Shown: positions 11,952-21,285 of the stretch, one piece after another
Numbering within the stretch: the stretch's first letter is position 1
How the letters are laid out: every line of letters begins with the position of its first letter
DNA from: Xiphydria camelus
Lineage: Eukaryota; Arthropoda; Insecta; Hymenoptera; Xiphydriidae
Reading direction: 5' to 3'
DNA: 64,000 nt
NCBI GenBank assembly: GCA_963678675.1
Contig: OY783197.1
Span: 23,417,934 to 23,481,933 of the forward strand
The notes under the pieces: generated by a model
Database searches by the model: none
Seen by the model: only the letters and a program-made list of their open reading frames with translations
Told to the model about the DNA's origin: nothing
Program-made: the position numbers and the translations under genes

Positions 11952-13058
11952 GACTTTACGTCAGTAATGGAAAATATAAATACCGTGTATATAATATGAA
12001 TATAAATACGCAGTTGCACACATGCAGCAGGGATTTTACGCGCGCGTTATATCGCTCTTCCGCTTTCCGCGAGTCGCGCGTATATACTCGTAATTCGAAA
12101 AGCAAAATGCTCGATGAAATATTCATTTTCGCTAGAATTTCCAAACGGGATGAAACGGCATTATTATTATCGCGCATGGGACGCGTGTAAACCATAGCGA
12201 ACGTCGGAGTATCCCTCTCTCAAATGTCGAATTCCCGTCAGAGACGCGTTGGGCAAAAAGTTTTTCTTTCCCTCTCAAAAGGAGAGGAACGCGCGCGGTT
12301 ACGCGTGGGATCGCGGTAGCTCGGCCGGTTAGGAGGGCCGAGCAGGAGGGGATCAAGAAGCAGTAAACTCCACCCTCCCCCCCCCCCCCTCCCCATATCC
12401 ACTTCCATCCTCCGACCCCTAGCGAGAGAGCGAGGGAGCCGGGCAATGCCGTACGGAGGAGAGTGGAAATATAACCTAATAACTAAGTCCGATGCAAAGT
12501 GCTATACTTCGACTCGAGGAAGAGGGTAGTCGCGGGGGGCGGGAAGAGGCGGAGTGTTTGCTTCCGAGATTTAAGGTTATGGTAGACTTTATAGCGCGAG
12601 GAATCGCGTCCTCTTAATGTCCCCGCTGATTTTTATTCCGGCTCGCGACTCACCCGCGTTCCATCCCCGCTGAAACCCACCCCACTCTCGCAGCCCCGCG
12701 TCTCGGCGTTAAGTGGAATCTCGTAAAAGGTGGGAATGATCAGATTGCGAGCGTCTCTCGCGATCGAGTTGATACCTACTACGGGGTTTTCGTCGGTTCA
12801 ATTTATTCGTCATCGATTGAAATGATATTACGACCCGTTTAACGAGAGGCGTCGGACAGATTACGGTCGACTTTGTGTAAAATAAAAAGATTTCGTAATT
12901 CATGCTCCTCATTTGTGCTCGTTCCTTATTGCGAGATGGAGGTGTGGAGATTCGCGTCAAAGTTTTATTCATGATCAGAGAGCGGGGAAAAATTTTATAT
13001 GAATAAATGTCGAAAATAATAAGTGCATAGTTAATTTATTCGAGAGAATGTGATGGTA
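11952..13058. other. Gene-free stretch with C13 tract
   Basis: Contains a run of 13 C residues at 12,377-12,389 and an 8-bp-stem GC hairpin at 12,318-12,343. Frames are short and overlapping. No gene is recognised. Confidence 0.4.
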
Positions 13059-13436
13059 CATGGAAAAAAAATGAATAGTACCATTTATAACGGTTTGTCA
13101 TAAATTTCGGAATAGAGTCAATTTACTGTATTGAAAACCATAAAATAGAGAAATGTTAACTGCCAGAAACCTAATATTTTAGTATTTATGAGTTTTTTTT
13201 AATAAGCTATTATAACGTTTTTCGTTAATAATTTTTTCTTTTTCATATTTTTTGGCACTTAGCACCTTTTTACATTGTGGTCCTCAATTGTAGCAGAAAT
13301 TATAGCCTTGCTCATAACTTGTACAAGTAATATTATAATTTTTACCGAAAATTGTGGTTATCGTGACAATAAATTGGCTCTATCCCAAAATGTATCTCAA
13401 ACCATTGTAAATGTTAAGATTTATTTTTTTTCCGTG
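13059..13436. mobile_element. TA-flanked TIR element (family K)
   Basis: The left end is CATGGAAAAAAAATGAATAG. The reverse-complemented right end is CACGGAAAAAAAATAAATCT. Both arms share CATTTA(T/C)AA(C/T)GGTTTG and ATAGAG(T/C)CAATTTA over about 75 bases. TA dinucleotides flank both ends (13,057-13,058 and 13,437-13,438), as expected for Tc1/mariner-type insertion. The 230-base AT-rich centre has no coding capacity. Confidence 0.85.
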
Positions 13437-14008
13437 TAATTCGAAATATGACTTCATTTTGAGTTTACTTTGCACGCAAGTAAGACTCGATTGTAACAAA
13501 GCCGTAGAAAAAGACCGTTGACTTCCAAAAATTCCAAGAGGAATATCATTCCCTTTTAGGGAAGAAAGAAAAATCGGAGCGGTGTGAGACCTTCAGGTAT
13601 GAATAGAAAGGATAACGAACAATGTCGCCTTTTAAACCACCACCGCAAAATGAGGGGCGTGAGGACGGAAAAAAATGGAGCTGAACTTAGAGGAAATCCC
13701 TTCTTAATCTTAACAAATTAGTGTCGCGAACATCTCGGCCCCTTCGGCCCACCCACGGTGGGTTCCGAGGTCTTAATTATCCATCCCCCGTGTACCGCAA
13801 CTCCCTCGCTGTCTGTATATTCGTCGTTCCTGCTAATTCTCTCGCGCGAAACAAAGCATCGCGAATGGGGAAAGTTTCCAAGTTCGGAGACTGATGATTT
13901 CTTCGAGTTTCTTCAGTGGAATTTTATCGACGCCCTCAGGTGAATAAGCGAGGGATGATCCCGAAGAGGTCGAAAATTGTTCGACGACTCGTCGATTTTT
14001 AAGACCTG
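13437..14008. other. Unique stretch
   Basis: No gene or repeat recognised. One 61-codon frame (13,758-13,943) has no identifiable features. Confidence 0.4.
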
Positions 14009-14215
14009 CACTGAGAAAAATAACCTGGTCAATTTAACAAAAATCCTGAAGACCATAACCAAACCATTTGATGAAATATGGATTCTCTCCATTTGTTTGA
14101 TTAAACTTACCATTTTCTGGTTAGAATAACTAGAAATGTAATTAAAATAACTGAACGTGTAATTAGAATAACTAAATATTTGGTTCAACTTACTAGTATT
14201 TTGGTTAGAATAACT

Positions 14216-14542
14216 GTAAGAAGAAAACGAATTAGTAAAAAATTATGGAAAAACCCATTAATTTTTACAGTGATCCGAGTAACAGGGCTCTTCAAGATGT
14301 TATATTGGAGTTTTTAATAGACCATAATGTATTTCTTACAGTTCGTAATAGTATAAACATCAATTTATACGATAAAATTTACCAATCTCCCGTTAATATG
14401 TGTCAAGTATTTACGGATTTATATTGTTACGAATTGTAAAAAAAAAGTACGGTGTGTCTATTAAGAAATTCAATGCTTCATCTCGAGGAGCTCTGTGTTA
14501 CTGAGATTCATTGTAAAAATTACTAATCCTTTTTCTCCGTAT
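14216..14542 (+). mobile_element. Family C element, copy 1 (nested in A)
   Basis: The left end AGAAGAAAACGAATTAGTAA pairs with the reverse-complemented right end CGGAGAAAAAGGATTAGTAA. TA lies on both sides, as for a TA target duplication. The interior is shared with the copies at 25.5, 37.0 and 53.7 kb (GTAACAGGGCT; TTTACGGATTTATA; ATTCAATG). It contains an uninterrupted 64-codon frame, 14,245-14,439, whose reading frame is partly preserved in the other copies. Confidence 0.82.
14245..14439 (+). other. Putative small ORF inside family C
   Basis: A 64-codon frame beginning ATG GAA AAA CCC and ending with TAA. Residues in order include a PSNRA-type motif near residue 12, an FLIDHNV-type block near 30 and a YQSPVN block near 50. 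The 25.6 kb copy keeps the same frame to the same terminal stop, with one in-frame 27-base deletion and one C-to-T stop. The 37.1 and 53.7 kb copies have frameshifts. The product matches nothing I recognise. The frame may be a fossil small protein of the element or chance openness. Confidence 0.35.
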
Positions 14543-14600
14543 AAACTCGTTAAACCAGATGCATTTTGTCATTTTACTCAAGTTATTTTTCTAAATGTAG

Positions 14601-15413
14601 GGGGATTTCACCGCTTCTTGTAAATATTTGAATAATTTTAACTAATCGAACTTCGTTAATTAGACTAATCGATACCCTCGTATATTTCGATTGTATATAG
14701 CGTCACAAAAATTATACACAGCGAAACCCTGAAGTTCCTCATATTTGGCAATGATTTAAATAAAAATAATGACCTCGCCACGAGAGAAAAACTTCCCCTG
14801 GCACAGCCACCGCCTTCTTCCGCGAGAATTCATCCTTCGCTGGAGAGGTTCCAAGGAGGATTTAGGCGGCTCGAAAAAGGAGCCAGGCGAGCCCGAGGCA
14901 ATTGACTCTCCAAATTAAAACCATAACTATCCCGCCTAAGCACCCCCGCAGTATAAATTAGAAAAAGACATTGCCGCGGAAGAAAAGGGTTAAGCGTGCC
15001 CCGCCCCCCGGGATCCCGAAACGTCGGCTCGTATTATTAAAGTTCACCGTCTCCGCGAAGGAGCCTCGGAAGCTTCGGCAACCGAGCGCGCGTCTCCTCT
15101 CGCTCGCGCGAGGCGAGGAGGTATAATTGTGGTGTAATTAAGAGCCGGAATACCGAGCCACCCCATATTCCGACCGATACCTGACCTCTCGCCCTCTTAA
15201 TTCGCCCCTTATTAACGAGAAGAAAGCTCGGCTCGACTGGGATTCATTTCCTCGGAACGTTCTTCCTACCACCTCTTCCTCTTCCTCCGCTTTCCGCGGG
15301 GAATAACCGATGAACGACTGAGACTTCGCCTCGGAAGGGAGAGAAAAAAAATGGAAGATACAATCGAAAGCGCGGAGGGTGGTTCCGACGAGTCGGTTCG
15401 GCGTTGCGAGCTG
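14601..15413. other. Gene-free stretch
   Basis: AT-rich then GC-rich DNA. Overlapping frames are found on the minus strand (15,138-15,635), with no recognisable domain. Confidence 0.4.
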
Positions 15414-15568
15414 AAACGCTTCCTGGTAGCAAACGTCGATCCGGATGGGGAATTTTATTTGAACTCGATACGGCGTTCGGAGTGTCGTAGTTACGAGCCA
15501 TCTCGTCGAATGAAAAGATACGTCGATTCCCCGGATGCGCAAACCGGTAAATAAATACTGATCTCGTT
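15414..15568 (+). repeat. Diverged ~155-bp repeat, copy 1
   Basis: Shares a series of blocks in the same order with 17,842-17,994: AAACGCTTCC, CGATCCG-AT--GGAATTT, TCGTAGTTACGAG, CTCGTCG, ACCGGTAAATAAATA and CTCGTT. The copies lie on either side of the nested transposon cluster. A 67-codon frame (15,351-15,554) overlaps this copy, but copy 2 does not preserve the frame, so I do not call it coding. Confidence 0.65.
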
Positions 15569-15896
15569 CCGTCTTTTGCGGCTCTGCCGCTCCTCGAAGT
15601 TTATTGCGTCGGGAACGGATGTAGTTTTGACGCAACGACCGAAAGCATTGCTCGTGTAGTAAATCGATAATTTTTTACTTCAATATTGATAAGAGAAATG
15701 ATATTACGATACACCGAGAGAAATGTTATAGATTGTACGGCAATGCCAGAAGTTTATTAACATAGGAATACGTTTCTGTTTGCCTTAGCAATATTTATTT
15801 CTATTTTAACAGAATAAATAGTTATTTTAACTAAACGTATAGTCATTTTAACAATACGTATTGTTCTTGACACATTCGGTACTGCTATGTTACCTA

Positions 15897-17499
15897 TAGG
15901 TACTGCGCTAAGAACACACTTAATTAATAGGTAATAGGGGAGATTTGCCTATATTGAACCGGTACCTAAATTAAACCTCCTAGCTATTTTAAGTAAATGA
16001 GGATTTCTGCGTCATCTAGCAGTAGAAATTCAAACCTCAGTACCGGTCAGTATGCCTATAAAAAATACATAAGATAAGAGATTTTAAGTTTTAACTCTCT
16101 TGAAATTTTTTCAATCAAACTCTCGACCGCCCTATTTGATGTGTTTTTTCACGCTGATTCCGAAAATGGCAGATATAAGTATTGACGATATTTCAGAGGA
16201 AATATAAGATATCGGTGATTTCATGTAGCATTAAATTATTTTTTTCACGGAAAATCATCGATATTTCGGTCTTCCTTTGAGATATCCTCGATATATCTAT
16301 AATTTTCGTAATCAGCACGAAAAAATACATAAGATAGGATGGTCGAGAGTTCAATTTTTCGCGAAAATTGAAATCTCTTAAATCGATCTCTCGACCATCT
16401 TATCCGATGTATTTTTTCACACTGATTCCGAAAATGCCAGATATATTGACGATATCTCAAAGGAAATGTAAGATATTGGTGATTTCATGTATCAGAAAAT
16501 TATTTTTTTGACGGAAAATCATCGATAATTCGGTCTTCCTTTGAGATATCCTCAATATATCTATAATTTTCGTAATCAGCGCAAAAAAATACATAAGATA
16601 GGATGGTCGAGAGTTCGATTCCAGAGATTTCGATTTTTGTCAAAATCTTAAGGCATTTACTCAACATTTTTTCAATTTTTCGCGAAAATTGAAATCTCTG
16701 AAATCGATCTCTCGACCATCCTACCCGATGTATTTTTTCACGCTGATTCCGAAAATCATGGTTATCTGGTCCATATCTCAAAGGAAATGTGAGATATCAG
16801 CGATTTTATGTTCGGAAAAATGATTTTTTCATAAAAGAATCATGGATATTTCGGTGTTCCTTTGAGATTTCCTCAATATATTAATAATTTTCGTAATCCA
16901 CGCGAAAAAATACACAAGATAGGATGGTCGAGAGTTCGATTCAAGAGATTTCGATTTTTGTCAAAATCTTAAGCGCTTATTCCAAAAATCATGCACTTAT
17001 TGAAGAAATCTTAAAGAATTGCTGAGATATCGATGATTTTCCATGAAAAAAAAATGTTTTCGTACATAAAATCGTTAATATTTGATATTTCCTTTGAGAT
17101 ATAGTCAATATATAGGATATATTATGTATGTCAATAAGTGCATGATTTTTAGAATCAGCGTTAAGGATTTTGACAAAAATCGAAATCTCTGGAATCAGTA
17201 GAAATGCTCATTTACAAACAGCCAAGACGGGTTCAATTTAGGCACCGATTCAATATACGCAACTCTCCCCTACGTATAATTTTAATTACGGCGAAATAAA
17301 TATTTTAGTTGGTCAAGAATATATGTTGATTATTAAAACGTCTATTTGATTTAAATGGTTCCATCACAGGATTTAATTATGCCAAATAAATACTGTAATA
17401 GTTAACGAATATTTACTTATGTAGTCCAATAAAATTTTTATTTCGCCATATTCAAACAAACATTTATTAAATACAAATAAACTGTGTTCTCGGTATGTC
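15897..17499 (+). mobile_element. Family B element, copy 3, split by family D
   Basis: The left remnant 15,897-15,936 (ACACACTTAATTAATAGGTA) corresponds to the B start. After the D insertion it resumes at 17,271 with TTACGGCGAAATAAATATTT, TTAAATGGTTCCATCACAGG, CCAATAAAATTTTTATTTCG and ends AACTGTGTTCTCGGTA. The order matches the copies at 3.2 and 39.4 kb. Confidence 0.75.
15937..17270. mobile_element. Family D element with internal hairpin array
   Basis: Long TIRs: the left GGGGAGATTTGCCTATATTG continues AACCGGTACCTAAATT. The reverse-complemented right GGGGAGAGTTGCGTATATTG continues AATCGGTGCCTAAATT. TA flanks both ends. The interior is built of alternating inverted ~105-base units. Forward units begin near 16,248, 16,512 and 16,835 (TTTGAGATATCCTC ... 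GATAGGATGGTCGAGAGTTC). Reverse units begin near 16,122, 16,391 and 16,711 (TCTCGACCATC ... TATTTTTTCAC). Open frames in it are by-products of the repeats. I infer a non-autonomous TA-target transposon. Confidence 0.85.
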
Positions 17500-17841
17500 T
17501 AGTTAATCTGTCATTTAGTCTAAAGTATAGCTATCAGAGCTATACTAATTGCTATGTGACCTAAACATTTCTCTCAGTGTGCCATAATTTTCTTCATAAA
17601 ATTGTCATTTGGCCTTTGATCACATTACTAGGATGGGGTCAATATAGGGATCTCTCAAATTTACTCCGTTTCATCTCACATTTTCCAACATATTTTTCCG
17701 ATAGGAGAGCAAGAAAAATACGGGGCATAACCGTCACAACCAACAGCTGTAACGTAATTCGAAAACCCGTCACTAAAAAATGTCTGGTATACCATCCAAC
17801 AAGCGGATATTTCAACGAAACGCTCTACCGCGATAAAACAA

Positions 17842-17994
17842 AAACGCTTCCCGACGGAAAATAACGATCCGAATACGGAATTTCAGTCGACAGCGCTCTC
17901 GTAGTTACGAGTCCACCTCGTCGGATAATCTGGTACATTCATACATCCATCGATTTCCGACGGCACTGACCGGTAAATAAATAACGACCTCGTT
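17842..17994 (+). repeat. Diverged ~155-bp repeat, copy 2
   Basis: Partner of 15,414-15,568, in direct orientation. The best matching blocks are TCGTAGTTACGAG and ACCGGTAAATAAATA. It lies 260 bases beyond the end of the nested transposon cluster. Confidence 0.65.
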
Positions 17995-18873
17995 ATATCA
18001 CCTCCTCCCCGCTCCATCGCTTCCCACATTTTACCGCATCTCGAAAATAGAACGCGAAGTTATAAGACCGCCAACGCGCGGTCGTACGACCGAGGAGGAA
18101 GAGCCGCACGCGCAGTGGAAACGTCGAACGACGCTCGGCCTGGCGCGGCGGCGAAGTAGTAACGTCGTGACTAGACTATCGTCGCGATTCCCACGGATGC
18201 GAATACCGCGCCGGGACCCGGTTACGTTGATCGGCGTCGTAGCGCCGCGGAAAATCGATTTCTCGTAAATTCGATAGGGCTGCCGGTGGGATAGTTGGAG
18301 GGGGGAGGGGGGGGGGGCGGTGCGCGTTCGTTGAGCCGCGCAATTTCTGGCGCATTCCTGGTAATGCATTTCCCGTCCATTGTTGTCGCGATTCTCTTCC
18401 GCCGGGCGGAGATAACGGTTTGCTAAACCAAATCGATGTAGCGTATTGTACAGAGGAAGATTCGTTTGTTGAGGAGACAAGCGGCAGCGGGGAAAATGAA
18501 GCAAAAGAGTGTAGTCGAGCGAGAGGAGAACGAGGGTGACTCGGAATGAAGCGAGAGAAAAGGGGGAGCGATGGGTATTCGCAGGGTGCACGCAGAATGC
18601 AGGCTCATAAATATAATTCATCGCGTATTCCGCTGCGCCGTATCTATTCCTTTCTTCTTCCCGACGTTCTTATTCTTGCATTGCCGCATCTCTTTCCATT
18701 ATCCTTCTTTCTCTCGCCCTCCTGCTCCACCATTTAGCCCTCTGTGTACCTCTCGTTACAGTTGGAATGAGCAAAGTTGAGGGCTGGCTTAATTGGAACA
18801 CGTGGCTCAAATCGGACCTTCTTTGGTAGGTACCCATGATTACATCGGTCCAAATTATCATTATCTGCCTAAA
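17995..18873. other. Gene-free GC-rich stretch
   Basis: A 196-codon minus frame (18,031-18,621) spans CpG-rich DNA but overlaps other frames on both strands and shows no domain. G-rich tract 18,298-18,320 could form a G-quadruplex. Confidence 0.4.
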
Positions 18874-19660
18874 CACTGACAATGAGAGAAAAGTAAGTAG
18901 TAAAATCAACCATAATTGTAAGGTTGAATTTTCCAGGTTGCTAATACCATATTTATGAATAAACTGACCAAGGCTGTAGTCGAAATAACTTTTGTTACGT
19001 GGTTATAGTAACAATGAGATTTTAGTTTAAAATAGCCATGTACCATGCCATGCCATGGTTAGATTAACAAGACAAATGAATCAATAATATTAGTGTATGG
19101 TTGATCTGGTTGCAATATTTGTAATCGCTAATAGAGGCTTTCTTATTATAATCTTAGTAGGGCCCTGTTGGGACTTTCTAAGGTTTCCTTATTTTTAACC
19201 CTTAACTTGTGAGGTGCCTCGGTAAACCCACTTGCGCAGCACGTGGCGCGCGGTCTGTGAGACGGCACCTCACCAGTTAAGGGTTAAACTATTGTATAAA
19301 TCTCTAATAAGGCCAACTTGTAAAGACCTCTTCAGGGTTTGATAAGGATACCCTGTTAAGAAATAAGTAGGCTTTGTTAATGGAAACTTAACAGGGCCCG
19401 TGAGGGCATCTTATTATTAAACTCTAAGCTAAACACAATTAAGGCCTTATTAAGGGATTTCAATTGAGGCCTGATTAATTGCCCTTAAAAAGGGGCTTCG
19501 CGCGCCCAATATTACACTTCCTCGCCAGGGCCCGATTATAATTAGGGCCAAATAATCAGGCACTTATCACAGTCCTAAGACAATTTCGAGATTGGCACCA
19601 AAATCAACCATAATTTTCAAGTTAAATTATTGTTTTTTTAACCAGACTTTTCTCATAGTG
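18874..19660. mobile_element. Composite repeat with CACT...AGAAAAGT ends
   Basis: The left end CACTGACAATGAGAGAAAAG and the reverse-complemented right end CACTATGAGAAAAGTCTGG are alike. A direct duplication AAAATCAACCATAATT occurs near both ends (about 18,900 and 19,602). The centre (about 19,133-19,600) has repeated GGGCCC and AAGGCC/GGCCTT motifs and looks like a separate insertion. The TTAA MITE at 19,195-19,287 lies inside. Boundaries of the layers are uncertain. Confidence 0.5.
19195..19287. mobile_element. 93-bp TTAA MITE (piggyBac-like ends)
   Basis: Both ends read inward as TTAACCCTTAACT(T/G)GTGAGG, followed by TGCC, so the element is TTAA-CCC...GGG-TTAA. A TTAA target with CCC/GGG ends is characteristic of the piggyBac superfamily. 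The ~40-base centre is GC-rich and non-coding. Confidence 0.82.
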
Positions 19661-21230
19661 TAGTAAAGCTTAGAAGTACAATTTTCTGACTGTCCCAGAT
19701 TGTTTAATACAAAATAACTAATTTTACCTGAATCTGATTTTTCAACAAAAGTTCATAGCACATGCTCACGATATAAATACGAAGATACATCCGGACGCCA
19801 CGGATATCGACTCAGCGCTGCAGGTCTGCTGCAGCAGCGCACAACTGCATTAGCGGAAGTGAAACTTTCACAATGTCTTTTCATCGAAGCTGAAACGTGC
19901 GCGTACTTTGTTCGCTACGGATGTCCGCTTTGTCGGGGGGGAAACGATACACGTCGATTAAACTGACGTTCGATCGGAGTCCTCGAGGAAAACCAGAGTC
20001 CGAACGATCTACGAGTATCTCAACTTCCTTCGGAGGAAATTATCGCGGAAATTTGCCGACTCCAAAATGACCACCCTCTCTCTGCAGGAGGACCGGCGGA
20101 GACACCACACGCACGCTCCGGCTGTGTTATATTTACGCGAGGGTAGCGCGGCTGCAATAAATGCGGTGTTAACAACCGGCGGATTTCCAGGATCATTGCG
20201 CCGAGCCGAAAGTGAGAAACGGCGACGGCGGTACCCTCCCAGACGACGGGGGGACGAAGAAGCGACGAGGAAGATAGAGGGGTTGAGCATCCACTCGGCG
20301 GCGGAGAGGGTGGAAAGAGAGCGAGACGGAGAGGGGGGGGTGGGGGGAGCACGCGGCAATCCCGGTAACCCGCGCGGTAACCCCGGGAACATGGCAAAGT
20401 TTATGATTGATTACGGTAATTAGCGGCTTGGCAACAATGCAAAGTGAGTGCTGACGAGGCAACATTACAGAAATTTATCGCGAGTGCGGATGGGTGCCGG
20501 TATCGCGTCGCGATGAGGATGTACGTATCAACGTTACGGGGACACATGGCATAATTGGGGAGTATGCGTGAATGGGGGTGCGCGCATTCGTATGTACGCC
20601 CGTGGGGTTGGCCAATAACTGCGCCAAGCCGGAAGCTCGCCCAACCCTCTGTCGCTCGTTGTACGTACGTATCTATACACATGTAAATGTATCTCTAGGT
20701 GGGCACGATACGCGGCGTCGAGACTATTCTCAGTTACAGTCGTTAAACAGGGAGAGATAGTCGCCATAGAAACGTGAGTAGTCCTTCCTCCACTCTCCTC
20801 AACGTCGCTCCTTTATAATCATAGTCGTCTTAAGAGCCGTCTTTTAGTATTGTTAGAACTTGGGAGAATTGAAACGATTTATTAGGGGGGATCGTGGTAT
20901 TTCTCTTTCCACTTATTTTCGTGCACTATAATCAATTTTAATCGATTGTACTTCATTATTTCTAAGCAGCTACCGCGCGCGGTTTTTTCGATCTAGAGGA
21001 GACCAGGATAAAATGGCCCCCCTCTCTAAGGTTGAAGTCGATAAAGCTTAGTCACGGGAGAAGATAGAAGTCTGCAATTTTGCATATATCTAGTTCTATC
21101 ATTCAGTTACATTGACTTTTTTTCCAAATTTTTTGTTCGATCAAAACAAAGCTATAATTAAAATTTTTAAGTAGTTTAAACGGATCATTTTTGTGTTAGA
21201 ACTGAGAAAACATGGTCCTTTAAACATATT
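19661..21230. other. Gene-free stretch
   Basis: The stretch 20,000-20,470 has overlapping frames of up to 127 codons on both strands, driven by G-rich repeats such as the G8 run at 20,333. None has recognisable domains. The remainder is unique. Confidence 0.4.
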
Positions 21231-21244
21231 TCCGACCAAGTCGA

Positions 21245-21285
21245 TGTAAGGGTCAAATTGACCCTGTGTGTTCTCCGAGGGTTAA
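21245..21285. mobile_element. Single TTAA-type transposon end
   Basis: Read on the minus strand this starts TTAACCCTCGGAGAACACAC and then GGGTCAATTTGACCC, a perfect palindrome. It resembles one terminus of a piggyBac-like MITE. I could not find the opposite end, so this is a truncated copy or a solo end. Confidence 0.5.

Larger units (their letters stand above)
14009..14600 (+). mobile_element. Family A element, copy 2, split by family C
   Basis: The left part, 14,009-14,215, begins CACTGAGAAAAATAACCTGG and parallels copy 1 at 2.8 kb, including GAAATATGGATTCTC and five ~21-base palindromic modules at about 14,116-14,215. The right part, 14,543-14,600, resumes with the copy 1 right end (AGATGCATTTTGTCATTTTA) and finishes TTATTTTTCT. 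The interruption is exactly a family C element. Confidence 0.85.
15712..17579 (+). mobile_element. Family E element, outermost of three nested
   Basis: The left end CACCGAGAGAAATGTTATAG pairs with the reverse-complemented right end CACTGAGAGAAATGTTTAGG. A loose fit continues inward. A fragment of the same right-end sequence occurs at 11,908. Family B is inserted inside it and family D inside B, so its own sequence is only 15,712-15,896 and 17,500-17,579. Confidence 0.7.

Noticed and set aside
16245..16781. Two similar minus-strand frames (71 and 93 codons) resembling a duplicated protein
   Set aside because: Their similarity comes from the alternating repeat units of family D, not from coding constraint.
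18031..18621. 196-codon minus-strand open frame
   Set aside because: Same pattern as other GC-rich shadow frames, with a proline run caused by a poly-G tract; no domain.
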